From: Marinobacter antarcticus
Lineage (GTDB): Bacteria > Pseudomonadota > Gammaproteobacteria > Pseudomonadales > Oleiphilaceae
Length of the DNA: 64,000 nt
NCBI RefSeq assembly: GCF_900142385.1
Contig: NZ_FRAQ01000001.1
Coordinates: 1,860,001 to 1,924,000 of the forward strand
Direction of reading: 5' to 3'
Shown here: positions 33,011 through 41,666 of the stretch, in pieces
Position numbering within the stretch: position 1 is the first letter of the stretch
Layout: every line of letters begins with the position of its first letter
Notes under the pieces: model-generated
What the model was told of the DNA's origin: nothing
Databases searched by the model: none
Seen by the model: the letters and a program-made list of their open reading frames with translations, nothing else
Position numbers and translations under genes: made by a program

Positions 33011-33805
33011 ATGGGTCGTATGAGCGATAACGAACAGATCCACCAGGGTCTTGAGCCGGAAGTAACCGAAAAGCTCCGGCATCAGGCGGCAGAGCTCAGT
33101 CAATGCGTTGAAGGCGGAGATTATGTCCGCGCTATGGCTCTGATCAATGAACTGGGCGAGGTCCGGGATCAGAGTCTGTATCGGGAAGTGGGTCGGTTGA
33201 CCCGAACGCTCCATGAATCAATCCGGAACTTTCAGATAGATCCGCGCAGTGCGGAACAGAAGGAAGTTCTGTCGATGATGACAGACGCCTCAGATCGGCT
33301 TGCGTACGTTGTTCAGATGACGGGCCAGGCTGCCAATCGCACCATGGATCTGGTTGAAGAAAGTATGCCGGTAGCCCATGCAATGCGCGCCGAAGCGTCC
33401 ACTTTACGGGATGAATGGCAGCGTTTGCGCCGTCGTGAGATGCAACCTTCTGAGTTTCGTGAGCTGTACGGTCGGATCGATAACTTTTTTCTGAGCCTGA
33501 CCCAGGACGCCGACACCATTTACAGCAGTCTTTCTGAAATCCTGTTGGCGCAGGATTTTCAGGACCTGACCGGCCAGGTGATTCAGCGCGTTACGACGCT
33601 GGTCAAAGACGTGGAGGAGCAGATGCTCAGCCTGGTAGTTATGGCCAGCCATGTTGACCAGCTCACCGGCACGGTGCATCAGATTGACGGCCAGGAAGTA
33701 TCTGCCGAGCAGGGTGTGGGGCCTCAGATGAAGGCTGAAGAGCGTGAAGATGTAGTCTCGGGACAAAACGACGTAGATGACTTGTTGTCCAGTCTCGGTT
33801 TCTGA
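33011..33805 (+). CDS. cheZ: CheZ, CheY-P phosphatase
   Basis: A 264-residue helical protein. The long four-helix-bundle hairpin includes the catalytic segment YSSLSEILLAQDFQDLTGQVIQRV, where the Gln in AQDFQDLTGQ attacks CheY-P. The C-terminal DVDDLLSSLGF is the CheY-binding peptide. An alternative ATG lies nine bases in (33020). It sits 11 bp after cheY and 17 bp before cheA, in one operon. Confidence 0.94.
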   Translation: MGRMSDNEQIHQGLEPEVTEKLRHQAAELSQCVEGGDYVRAMALINELGEVRDQSLYREVGRLTRTLHESIRNFQIDPRSAEQKEVLSMMTDASDRLAYVVQMTGQAANRTMDLVEESMPVAHAMRAEASTLRDEWQRLRRREMQPSEFRELYGRIDNFFLSLTQDADTIYSSLSEILLAQDFQDLTGQVIQRVTTLVKDVEEQMLSLVVMASHVDQLTGTVHQIDGQEVSAEQGVGPQMKAEEREDVVSGQNDVDDLLSSLGF

Positions 33806-33822
33806 ATATAAGAGGTTAACAC

Positions 33823-35922
33823 ATGGCGTTTGATGCCGATGATGAGATCCTTCAGGACTTCCTTGTAGAGGCTGGAGAGATTCTCGAAAAGTTGTCTGAG
33901 CAACTTGTCGATCTTGAGCAACATCCTGATGACAGCAATCTGCTCAACGCCATATTCCGTGGATTTCATACCATCAAGGGTGGTGCTGGCTTCCTGCAGC
34001 TGGATGCTCTGGTCAACTGCTGCCACTCCGCAGAAAACGTCTTCGACATCCTGCGCAACCATAAGCGGAAGGTGGATTCGGAGCTTATGGATGTTGTCCT
34101 GGAGGTTCTGGATCATGTTAATGCCATGTTTGAGCAGGTACGTAATCGCGAAGAGCTGACGCCCGCGCCTGGTGAGCTGATTGCCGCACTGGACGCTCTG
34201 GCCCTGCCTCAGGATGCCGCTGCGCAAGAGACCGCCGAACCCTCGGATGAGCCTTCAGAAGCCGGCCTGGACAACGGTGACATTACCGACGATGAGTTTG
34301 AAAAATTGCTTGATGCCCTGCATGCGGAAGCTCCCACCGCCGGGGCAGGCGATAGCCCGGCTCATGAGAAGCCAGCTGGCAAGAATGATGGTGCTGGCGA
34401 TGATATCACCGATGATGAATTTGAAGCTTTGCTGGATGATCTGCACGGCAAAGGAAAATTTGCCGTGCAGGAGGTTCCGGGCGCAGGTTCCGGAACCACA
34501 GGTGCAGCTGACCCGGCAACGAGCAGCGATGGCGGGCTGATCAACGACGATGAATTTGAAAGACTGCTGGATGAACTGCACGGCAAGGGCGGTAGCCCGA
34601 CAACCGGCGATTCCGGAAAAAAGGCAGCTGAACCTTCGCCGGCAAAAGCTCAGCCCATCAAACCCGTGCCTGAGAAACGCAAGGCTGATCCAAAACCGGC
34701 AGCCAAATTGTCTCCCGAAAAAGCTACTCCGGCTTCACCCGCAAGGGAGCAAGCTCCGGTGGCAGAAACCACCGTTCGCGTCGATACCAAGCGCCTGGAC
34801 GACATCATGAACATGGTGGGCGAACTGGTACTGGTGCGTAACCGATTGCAGCGGCTGGGCTCCGCGAGCGAAGATGAGCACATGCATAAGGCCGTATCCA
34901 GCCTTGATGTCGTGACTACAGATCTTCAGGCAGCCGTTATGCAAACCCGGATGCAGCCGATCAAGAAAGTATTTGGCCGTTTCCCGCGTGTTGTTCGCGA
35001 TCTTGCCCGGAGCATGAAAAAGGAAGTGAACCTGGTCATGCATGGTGAGGACACAGACCTCGACAAAAATCTCGTCGAAGCCCTTTCGGATCCACTTGTC
35101 CACCTGGTCCGGAACTCGGTCGATCACGGTATTGAAGCGCCGGACGTACGCGAAAAAGCCGGCAAGCCACGACAGGGTACAGTCACCCTGTCTGCAGAGC
35201 AGGAAGGGGACCATATTCTCCTGTCCATTGATGACGATGGCGCCGGTATGGATCCGGAAGTACTGCGCCGCAAAGCGATAGAGAAAGGAATTCATGATCA
35301 GGACGCTGCCGATCGCCTGACAGATTCAGAGTGTTTTAACCTGATCTTCGCCGCTGGTTTCTCCACCAAAGAGCAGATTTCTGACGTCTCTGGCCGGGGC
35401 GTGGGTATGGATGTGGTCAAAACCAAAATTGGTCAGCTCAACGGCCAGCTCAGCATTGTTTCAGAGTTGGGCAAGGGCTCGCGCATTATTATCAAAGTGC
35501 CTTTGACTCTGGCAATTATGCCTACGTTGATGATCAAGCTCGGAGACCAGTCTTTTGCGCTGCCGCTGGTTAATGTGGTTGAAATCTTTCACCTCGACCT
35601 GACCCGAACCAATATTGTGGATGGCCGCGAGTGCATTGTTGTTCGCGACAAGGTGTTCCCGCTGTTTCATATAAAGCGCTGGCTGGTTAAGGGTGCTGCA
35701 AACAAGCTCGATACTGAAAATGGGCATGTTGTGATCGTGGCCATGGGAACCCGGCAGGTCGGCTTTGTTGTTGATCAATTGGTCGGTCAGGAAGAGGTGG
35801 TTATCAAGCCTCTTGGGCGTGGACTTCAGGGTACACCGGGCATGGCGGGTGCAACGATTACCGGCGACGGTCGTATCGCGCTCATTCTTGATGTTCCCAG
35901 CTTGCTTCAGCGTTACAGCTGA
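33823..35922 (+). CDS. cheA: CheA, chemotaxis histidine kinase
   Basis: A 699-residue kinase: an Hpt domain with His49 (FRGFHTIKGGAGFL), a long linker region, dimerisation (VRVDTKRLDDIMNMVGELVLVRNRL), HATPase (LVRNSVDHGIE, DDGAGMD, GRGVGMDVV) and a C-terminal CheW-like domain. Between Hpt and dimerisation domains the usual P2 CheY-binding domain is replaced by an acidic/Pro-Ala linker carrying three near-identical modules, (I)xDDEFExLLDxLHGKG, beginning at about residues 154, 195 and 240. It phosphorylates CheY and CheB. An AAGAGG precedes the ATG. Confidence 0.96.
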   Translation: MAFDADDEILQDFLVEAGEILEKLSEQLVDLEQHPDDSNLLNAIFRGFHTIKGGAGFLQLDALVNCCHSAENVFDILRNHKRKVDSELMDVVLEVLDHVNAMFEQVRNREELTPAPGELIAALDALALPQDAAAQETAEPSDEPSEAGLDNGDITDDEFEKLLDALHAEAPTAGAGDSPAHEKPAGKNDGAGDDITDDEFEALLDDLHGKGKFAVQEVPGAGSGTTGAADPATSSDGGLINDDEFERLLDELHGKGGSPTTGDSGKKAAEPSPAKAQPIKPVPEKRKADPKPAAKLSPEKATPASPAREQAPVAETTVRVDTKRLDDIMNMVGELVLVRNRLQRLGSASEDEHMHKAVSSLDVVTTDLQAAVMQTRMQPIKKVFGRFPRVVRDLARSMKKEVNLVMHGEDTDLDKNLVEALSDPLVHLVRNSVDHGIEAPDVREKAGKPRQGTVTLSAEQEGDHILLSIDDDGAGMDPEVLRRKAIEKGIHDQDAADRLTDSECFNLIFAAGFSTKEQISDVSGRGVGMDVVKTKIGQLNGQLSIVSELGKGSRIIIKVPLTLAIMPTLMIKLGDQSFALPLVNVVEIFHLDLTRTNIVDGRECIVVRDKVFPLFHIKRWLVKGAANKLDTENGHVVIVAMGTRQVGFVVDQLVGQEEVVIKPLGRGLQGTPGMAGATITGDGRIALILDVPSLLQRYS

Positions 35923-35963
35923 GTGTTCGGTTGGGGCGAAGGGATTTTTGGTAGGAGAAACGG

Positions 35964-37097
35964 ATGACAGTTTCTGTCCTGGTCGTTGACGATTCGGGGT
36001 TTTTCCGCAAACGGCTGACGGAGATACTGACTGCGTCCGGGCAGATCCGGGTGGTGGGTGTCGCTTCCAATGGCCGGGAAGGCGTTGAGCTTGCTGAATC
36101 ACTGCGCCCGGATGTCATTACCATGGATTACGAAATGCCGATTATGGACGGTATTTCAGCCGTGCGCGAGATCATGAAGAGACACCCTGTGCCGGTCTTG
36201 ATGTTTTCTTCTCTTACCTACGAAGGTGCCAGAATTACACTGGACGCACTCGAAGCCGGGGCAGTGGATTTTCTGCCTAAAAACTTCGAGGAAATTGCCC
36301 GGGATGGCAGCCAGCTGCAGAAAATTCTGATAGATCGTGTGCTTGATGTTGCTCGCAGCCGGCCGGCCAGTCGAACGCCGTCCGCTCCGCGACATGCTGC
36401 ACCGCCTCCGCGCCCCGGTGCGGCCAAACCTTCTGTTTCTGGACGCCCTGTGGTATCCGGTCGCCAGGCTGCGCAGCCAGCGCAGGAGGAATCTCCCAGG
36501 CGTTCCACACGGAAAAGTCCGGCACGGCACTATGCCGTTGTCGGTATCGGTACCTCTACCGGTGGGCCGGTCGCACTCCAGCGTGTGTTGACGGCCTTGC
36601 CAGCGTCTTTTCCTTCGCCAATTGTACTGGTTCAACATATGCCTGCGAGTTTTACGCCGGCGTTTGCAGAGCGGCTTAACAAACTATGCAAGATAGAAGT
36701 TCGCCAGGCTGAGGACGGCGATATTCTTCGTCCCGGGCTGGCGTTGCTCGCACCTGGTGGCACACAGATGATGGTTGAAAACCGAAGTGGCCAGCCCCGG
36801 GTGCGCATTTTGCCGGGAGACGAGCGGCTGAATTACCGGCCTTGTGTAGACGTTACCTTTGGCTCTCTGGCCCGCGCATTTCCCGGAAAAACGCTGGGTG
36901 TGATCCTTACCGGAATGGGAGCAGACGGCAGGGAAGGTTGCCGCATGATGAAACAGAGCGGCTCGCAAATCTGGTCTCAGGATGAAAAATCATCGGTGAT
37001 CTACGGCATGCCCATGGCCGTTGCCAAAGCAGACCTGAGCGATGAGGTTCTGTCTCTCGATGAAATAGCTCCCAGACTGGTTGAGGCTGTTTGCTGA
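35964..37097 (+). CDS. cheB: CheB, chemoreceptor methylesterase
   Basis: A 377-residue protein with an N-terminal receiver domain (Asp55 in TMDYEMPI), a Pro/Arg-rich linker (about 130-185) and a C-terminal esterase domain. Catalytic residues are visible as Ser in GIGTSTGGPVAL, His in LVQHMPASFTPAFAERL and Asp in LTGMGADGREG. It removes methyl groups from receptors when phosphorylated, giving adaptation. The partner cheR is not in the window. Its stop codon overlaps the motC start by one base. Confidence 0.95.
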   Translation: MTVSVLVVDDSGFFRKRLTEILTASGQIRVVGVASNGREGVELAESLRPDVITMDYEMPIMDGISAVREIMKRHPVPVLMFSSLTYEGARITLDALEAGAVDFLPKNFEEIARDGSQLQKILIDRVLDVARSRPASRTPSAPRHAAPPPRPGAAKPSVSGRPVVSGRQAAQPAQEESPRRSTRKSPARHYAVVGIGTSTGGPVALQRVLTALPASFPSPIVLVQHMPASFTPAFAERLNKLCKIEVRQAEDGDILRPGLALLAPGGTQMMVENRSGQPRVRILPGDERLNYRPCVDVTFGSLARAFPGKTLGVILTGMGADGREGCRMMKQSGSQIWSQDEKSSVIYGMPMAVAKADLSDEVLSLDEIAPRLVEAVC

Positions 37098-37837
37098 TGG
37101 ATTTCCTCAGCCTGCTTGGCGTTATTCTGGCATTTGTGGCCATCCTCGGTGGCAACCTGCTTGAGGGCGGAGCCCTCAGTTCGCTCTTCAATGCCCCTGC
37201 GGCCGTTATCGTTATTGGTGGCACTCTGGCGGCGACCATTCTTCAGACCTCCTGGCCGATACTGAAACGGGCCTCTGCCCAGTTCCGATGGGTGTTTGTT
37301 CCTCCCTTTATCAGTATTGAAGATGGCATTGGCAAGGTGATTGACTGGAGCGTAAAAGCCCGCAAACAGGGGCTGCTCGGGCTTGAGGGGCTGGCTGAAA
37401 AAGAACCGGAAAATTTCGCCCGAAAAGGCCTGCAACTGTTGGTGGATGGGGCAGAAACAGAAACCATCCGCAGCATCATGGAAATTGATCTGGATTGTCG
37501 GGAGCAGCGGGATCTGGAGTCTTCCAGAGTGTTTGAAGCCATGGGTGGCTACTCACCGACGATTGGTATCATCGGTGCGGTCATGGGGCTGATTCAGGTA
37601 ATGACCAACCTTGAAGACCCCCAGTCGCTCGGCAGCGGCATCGCCACAGCGTTTGTGGCAACCATCTACGGCGTAGCACTGGCAAACCTGCTGTTTTTCC
37701 CGGTTGCCAACAAACTGCGTGGGCTGGTTAAGGAGCGCTCCAGATACGAAGATATGATGATCGATGGCATTATCGCCATCGCGGAGGGTGAGAACCCTAA
37801 ATCCATTGAATTGCGGCTGCGGGGCTTTCTGCAGTAA
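37097..37837 (+). CDS. motC: MotC, MotA-family flagellar stator subunit
   Basis: A 246-residue inner-membrane protein with four transmembrane helices, starting MDFLSLLGVILAFVAILGGNLLEGG. The cytoplasmic loop (about 60-145) carries the charged residues that act on FliG, and the third/fourth helices include GGYSPTIGIIGAVMGLIQVM. Pseudomonas has two stator sets, MotAB and MotCD; this one matches MotCD by position (after cheB) and sequence. MotCD is needed for swarming in viscous conditions. The ATG at 37097 overlaps the cheB stop. Confidence 0.93.
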   Translation: MDFLSLLGVILAFVAILGGNLLEGGALSSLFNAPAAVIVIGGTLAATILQTSWPILKRASAQFRWVFVPPFISIEDGIGKVIDWSVKARKQGLLGLEGLAEKEPENFARKGLQLLVDGAETETIRSIMEIDLDCREQRDLESSRVFEAMGGYSPTIGIIGAVMGLIQVMTNLEDPQSLGSGIATAFVATIYGVALANLLFFPVANKLRGLVKERSRYEDMMIDGIIAIAEGENPKSIELRLRGFLQ

Positions 37838-37855
37838 GCAAACCCGGTTCCTATT

Positions 37856-38638
37856 ATGCGGCGTCGCAGGCAACCCCAGGACGATTTGCACAACAAAGAA
37901 CGTTGGCTGATTTCCTATGCGGATTTCATAACCCTGCTGTTTGCTTTTTTTGTGGTGATGTACTCGGTGTCATCGGTAAATGAGGGCAAGTACAAGGTGC
38001 TTTCAGAAACGCTTACGGGCGTTTTCAACGCCCCTCAGCGATCCTTTCAGCCTATTGAAGTGGGTGACCAGCTCTCGCGTCCTGAAGTGGTTGTCTCGAA
38101 GGATGTGATTCCCCCGGTGGTAACCGAAGCCCCCCGGAATCCGGAACAGGATACCCGGGAACGTACTGAGGCCCTGCGTGCCATGGCTGATCAGCTGGCA
38201 ATGGAATTTGATGATCTGATCAACCGCGGGGTCGTCACGCTTGAAACCAATGATCGCTGGCTGGCGCTCAACCTGCCGGACAGCCTGTTGTTTGGCAGTG
38301 GTAATGCCGAGCCACACTATGATGCGTTTAATGTGATCAAAAAAGTTGCCAGGGTTCTCAGGAACCGGGACAACGCTGTAAAGGTTGAGGGCTTCACTGA
38401 CAATCAGCCCATTCGTACGCCCCGCTTTCCCTCGAACTGGGAGTTGTCAGCTGCACGGGCGGCAGTGGTTGTTCGCATGCTGGGTATGGAGGGCATTGAG
38501 CCTGAACGTCTGGCAGCGGTTGGGTACGGGCAGCACCAGCCTTTGGCCCGCAACGACACAGAAGAAGGTCGCCGCCGCAACCGGCGTGTGGTGCTTCTTA
38601 TTTCCCGCGATGCCAGCATCCGGGGAGTCATGCGCTAG
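37856..38638 (+). CDS. motD: MotD, MotB-family flagellar stator subunit
   Basis: A 260-residue protein with a basic N-terminus, a single transmembrane helix (about 18-38, WLISYADFITLLFAFFVVMYSVSS) that contains the proton-binding Asp (YADF, about residue 22), and a periplasmic OmpA-like peptidoglycan-binding domain (about 130-250, EGFTDNQPIRTPRFPSNWELSAARA). It anchors MotC to the cell wall. The proton-type plug region follows the helix. It is the last gene before a FliA promoter. Confidence 0.93.
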   Translation: MRRRRQPQDDLHNKERWLISYADFITLLFAFFVVMYSVSSVNEGKYKVLSETLTGVFNAPQRSFQPIEVGDQLSRPEVVVSKDVIPPVVTEAPRNPEQDTRERTEALRAMADQLAMEFDDLINRGVVTLETNDRWLALNLPDSLLFGSGNAEPHYDAFNVIKKVARVLRNRDNAVKVEGFTDNQPIRTPRFPSNWELSAARAAVVVRMLGMEGIEPERLAAVGYGQHQPLARNDTEEGRRRNRRVVLLISRDASIRGVMR

Positions 38639-38652
38639 AACCCCGTTCCCGT

Positions 38653-38679
38653 TCAAGTTGTTTATCCGCTGGCCGATAA
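38653..38679 (+). promoter_or_regulatory. FliA (sigma-28) promoter of the parA-like operon
   Basis: TCAAGTTG at 38653-38660, an 11-bp spacer and a perfect GCCGATAA at 38672-38679 match the flagellar sigma-28 consensus TAAAGTTT-N11-GCCGATAA (6 of 8 and 8 of 8). It lies 55 bp before the parA-like gene, making parA-parP(-cheW) a late class transcript. Confidence 0.8.
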
Positions 38680-38734
38680 CCCGGAATAGAGCGGTTTTCA
38701 GTGGCTTGCAATAACGTATTTTCGGAGAGAAAAC

Positions 38735-39532
38735 GTGCGCATTTGGGCAGTAGCCAATCAGAAGGGTGGTGTGGGTAAAACCACCTCGGTGGTCGCTTTG
38801 GGCGGCTTGCTGGCGGAGCGTGGCAAGCGCGTTCTCGTGGTTGATCTTGACCCTCACGGCTCTCTGACCAGTTGGTTCGGTTACGACCCGGATACTCTCG
38901 CACATAGTGTTTTTGACCTGTTTCAGCATCAGGGCAAAGTACCTGAGGGCCTTCCTGCCCAACTTATTACCGAAACCAGTTGCCCCGGGCTGGCTCTGCT
39001 GCCAGCGAGTACGGCGCTGGCTACGCTGGAGCGCCGTATGGTTGGCGTTGAGGGTATGGGGCTTATCGTTTCCCGGGCTCTTGCCCAGTTATGGGACGAT
39101 TTTGACTACGTCATCCTTGATAACACGCCGTCGCTGGGTGTACTTATGGTGAATGCACTGGCGGCCGCGCAGCATCTTGTTATTCCGGTGCAGACAGAGT
39201 TTCTCGCGATCAAAGGCCTTGAGCGTATGCTGCATACTCTGCAGATGATCATGCGCTCTCAGAAAAATCAGTTGTCCTATACTATTGCGCCCACTATGTT
39301 CGATCGGCGCACTCAGGCTTCTGTGAAGAGTCTGAACGTGCTGCGGAAAACCTATCAGGACAATCTGTGGAAATTTGCGGTGCCCGTCGATACAAAATTC
39401 CGCGACGCCAGCCAGGCGGGCGTCGTGCCGTCAAAACTGGATGCCCAAACCCATGGTGTCCGGGCATACCGGCACTTGCTGGACGATTTGCTGGAGCGGA
39501 CGAGCACGCTGAAGGAGCGTCAGCATGGCTGA
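38735..39532 (+). CDS. ParA-family ATPase for chemotaxis array positioning (ParC-like)
   Basis: A 265-residue ParA/Soj-type ATPase with deviant Walker A NQKGGVGKTT at 8-17 and LVVDLDPHGSLTSWFG. In Vibrio and Pseudomonas the equivalent protein (ParC, PA1462 type) places chemoreceptor arrays at the cell pole together with ParP and CheA. It is not a chromosome-partition ParA: no parB is nearby and it is embedded in the chemotaxis operon. GTG at 38735 is the start, six bases after GGAGAG. It overlaps the next gene by 8 bases and has its own FliA promoter. Confidence 0.88.
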   Translation: MRIWAVANQKGGVGKTTSVVALGGLLAERGKRVLVVDLDPHGSLTSWFGYDPDTLAHSVFDLFQHQGKVPEGLPAQLITETSCPGLALLPASTALATLERRMVGVEGMGLIVSRALAQLWDDFDYVILDNTPSLGVLMVNALAAAQHLVIPVQTEFLAIKGLERMLHTLQMIMRSQKNQLSYTIAPTMFDRRTQASVKSLNVLRKTYQDNLWKFAVPVDTKFRDASQAGVVPSKLDAQTHGVRAYRHLLDDLLERTSTLKERQHG

Positions 39533-40286
39533 CGAGAAATTGACAAAGCTGGTGGATCCGGCCAGCGCAATTGCCAGCTATCTGGACGAATTGCTGCATA
39601 CGGCAACGGACACCTCTTTGCGCGAAGAGATTAGCGCGCCGGAGCCTGTTCCCGAAATGAAACCTGAACCTGAACCTGCGCCAGTTCAGAAACCGGTTTC
39701 GAGGCCCAGACCGGCGCCCAGGGTGGAGGCGCCGCCGCAATCGGTTCGAGCACAAGAGGCCGTTGCTGCCGTGGCTTCCACGCCGGAACCAGAACCGGCG
39801 CCGGAAACATCTGTAGCGCGCCCGGAGTGGTCGGAGCGCCCGTTTGAGTGTCTGATTTTTACCGTGGCCGGTCTGCAGCTTGCGGTTCCTCTTGTCCTGC
39901 TAGGCGCTATCCATCGGATTGAAGAGGACATCCGACCAATTCCCGGCAGCCCCCGCTGGTATATGGGGATCCGTCCGGGCTCTAATCAGAATCTGAGAGT
40001 TGTGGATACGGCAGAGTGGATTATGGCCGGAAGGGTGCCAGCTAACGCCCGGGACAACTACCGGTTTGTGATCCGACTGGATAACAGCGAGTGGGGGTTG
40101 GCCTGTGACGACGTCGCCCAGTCATTCACTCTTAGCCCGGATGATGTGCGCTGGCGCACGGCTCGCAGCAAACGGCCCTGGCTGGCGGGAACGGTAATTG
40201 AACAAATGTGCGCCCTTGTTGATGTGCGCACCATGGCGAACTTGCTGGTGCGTGCCGAGCGTGAGCAGCATCTTGATCTGAGCTGA
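39525..40286 (+). CDS. ParP-like protein with C-terminal CheW domain
   Basis: A 253-residue protein with a short N-terminal segment, a Pro/Glu/Ala-rich linker (about 40-100, with repeated PEPEPAP-type sequence) and a CheW-like domain (about 105-245, CLIFTVAGLQLAVPLVLLGAI). ParP links the ParA-like ATPase to CheA in polar arrays. The gene overlaps the ParA-like gene by 8 bases, which fits their joint function. The low-complexity linker is a candidate for length variation between strains. Confidence 0.85.
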   Translation: MADEKLTKLVDPASAIASYLDELLHTATDTSLREEISAPEPVPEMKPEPEPAPVQKPVSRPRPAPRVEAPPQSVRAQEAVAAVASTPEPEPAPETSVARPEWSERPFECLIFTVAGLQLAVPLVLLGAIHRIEEDIRPIPGSPRWYMGIRPGSNQNLRVVDTAEWIMAGRVPANARDNYRFVIRLDNSEWGLACDDVAQSFTLSPDDVRWRTARSKRPWLAGTVIEQMCALVDVRTMANLLVRAEREQHLDLS

Positions 40287-40322
40287 CCGGCGAGCCGGTT
40301 ACGGAATGAAACGGTGCCGTGC

Positions 40323-40350
40323 TGGCACGATTTGTGCCCTTAACTATAGT
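40323..40350 (+). promoter_or_regulatory. Candidate promoter of cheW (sigma-54-like and sigma-70-like elements overlap)
   Basis: TGGCACGATTTGTGCC has GG at 40324-40325 and GC at 40336-40337 (N10), a good -24 but weak -12 element. CTGGCA at 40322-40327 plus TATAGT at 40345-40350 (N17) also makes a fair sigma-70 promoter. The GGCAC/GTGCC arms form a small hairpin as well, so the sigma-54 match could be accidental. Confidence 0.4.
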
Positions 40351-40419
40351 ATTGGGCGCTGATGATGTTTTTTTGACGATCAGGTTGCCCGCTGGGCAGC
40401 CGAACAGGAGATTCAGGTT

Positions 40420-40908
40420 ATGGCATCCCCGAGCGGACAGCAAAGTCAGGCCCAGGACGATCAGGTCCTGCAATATGTGACCTTCCGGCTGGATAACGAG
40501 ACCTATGGTCTGAACGTTATGCAGATCCAGGAAGTACTGAGATACACGGAAATCGCGCCGGTACCGGGCGCTCCGGATTACGTGCTCGGTATCATCAACC
40601 TGCGGGGCAATGTGGTCACGGTTATCGACACACGCCGCCGTTTTGGATTGGCGGATGCGGATATCACAGACGCCACCCGGATAGTGGTGATGGAGTCAGC
40701 CGACCAGGTAATGGGCATTCTGGTAGATTCCGTGGCCGAGGTTGTGTACCTGAAAGCCAGTGAAATTGAGACTGCACCGAATGTGGGTAACGAGGAAAGT
40801 GCCCGGTTTATCCAGGGTGTATGTAATAAAGATGGCGAACTGATCATATTGGTCGAGTTCGACAAAATGTTGTCAGACCACGAATGGGCAGAAATCTCAG
40901 GGCTGTGA
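40420..40908 (+). CDS. cheW: CheW, chemotaxis coupling protein
   Basis: A 162-residue CheW starting VTFRLDNETYGLNVMQIQEVLRY after a short polar N-terminus. Conserved APDYVLGIINLRGNVVTVIDTRRRFG is at about 50-75. It links receptors to CheA. It closes the chemotaxis operon behind the ParA/ParP-like genes and has its own possible promoter in the 133-bp gap upstream. A DUF2802 gene follows 68 bp later. Confidence 0.95.
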   Translation: MASPSGQQSQAQDDQVLQYVTFRLDNETYGLNVMQIQEVLRYTEIAPVPGAPDYVLGIINLRGNVVTVIDTRRRFGLADADITDATRIVVMESADQVMGILVDSVAEVVYLKASEIETAPNVGNEESARFIQGVCNKDGELIILVEFDKMLSDHEWAEISGL

Positions 40909-40976
40909 ATCGGAGTCGTACCGGCCAGACCTGATGATGGACGCCTTCCGTGGCTAATAAACCGGAGACGTCCATC

Positions 40977-41369
40977 ATGTTTGCTGAAATGCCTTCCTAT
41001 ATTCCCTGGGTGCTGACCGTAGTAGCGCTCTGTCTGGTTTTTGCGCAGGGCTTGATGCTCGGATGTCAAAACCGTCAATTGAAAGCCACGCTCAAGGATC
41101 GCTGCGATGCGCTTGGCAGGGAGTTGCATGCCACAGCAAGCGGCAGTATGGGCGTAGGCCAGCGCCTTGTAGTCTGCGAGCGGCAATTGCATGAGCTGCG
41201 CTCGACCATTGATGAGATGCGCCAGAACGATCCTTTGCGTATTTCCTACGATGAAGCCTCACGGCTTGTTGATCTGGGGGCGGATATAGACGATCTTATG
41301 AACACGTGCGGAATATCCCGTCCCGAGGCCGAGCTGGTATCAGCGCTGAGAAAACGTCAGGCGGCCTGA
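40977..41369 (+). CDS. DUF2802 membrane-anchored protein
   Basis: A 130-residue protein with one N-terminal transmembrane helix (about 9-28, IPWVLTVVALCLVFAQGLML), a coiled middle (about 35-88) and a C-terminal helix-turn-helix-like DUF2802 block (SYDEASRLVDLGADIDDLM, then CGISRPEAELVSAL). The family is found next to cheW in many polarly flagellated gammaproteobacteria; its role is unknown. The ATG at 40977, ten bases after CGGAG, is preferred over the in-frame GTG at 40950. Confidence 0.8.
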   Translation: MFAEMPSYIPWVLTVVALCLVFAQGLMLGCQNRQLKATLKDRCDALGRELHATASGSMGVGQRLVVCERQLHELRSTIDEMRQNDPLRISYDEASRLVDLGADIDDLMNTCGISRPEAELVSALRKRQAA

Positions 41370-41381
41370 TAACAGCGCCGC

Positions 41382-41666
41382 ATGGACTTCGAGGAACTCC
41401 GTCCGATCAAGAATCTGCCGGATGAAATAGGCCTGGTTCTACGAGAAGTGAGAAAAGCCAACAGGCACGCTGGTATCAGCGTCGATCTTGATGAAGCCGT
41501 CATCGAGGTTCTTGTAACCATGTACCATGAGCTGCGTAGCGGCCAGACCATGGATGGTCGCAGTACCGATCGCCGGCGCCTCAAACACTACTTTGAGACA
41601 GCAATCGCACCCCTTAGGGTGAAATCCGGGCTCAGGTATGGGCCGCTGCGCTCACTCATCCACTGA
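41382..41666 (+). CDS. Unrecognised 94-residue protein after the chemotaxis genes
   Basis: A 94-residue soluble, mixed-charge protein starting MDFEELRPIKNLPDEIGLV, with predicted helices (GLVLREVRKANRHA, LDEAVIEVLVTMYHEL) and a basic end (RRRLKHYFETAIAPLRVKSGLRYGPLRSLIH). I recognise no family. It starts 12 bp after the DUF2802 gene on the same strand, so it probably shares that transcript. Its last 15 bases overlap the end of the convergent FhlB-like gene. No function is proposed. Confidence 0.6.
   Translation: MDFEELRPIKNLPDEIGLVLREVRKANRHAGISVDLDEAVIEVLVTMYHELRSGQTMDGRSTDRRRLKHYFETAIAPLRVKSGLRYGPLRSLIH

Noticed and set aside
38735..39532. Chromosome or plasmid partition ParA
   Set aside because: No parB or centromere-like repeats are nearby, and the gene is fused by overlap to a CheW-domain gene in the chemotaxis operon.
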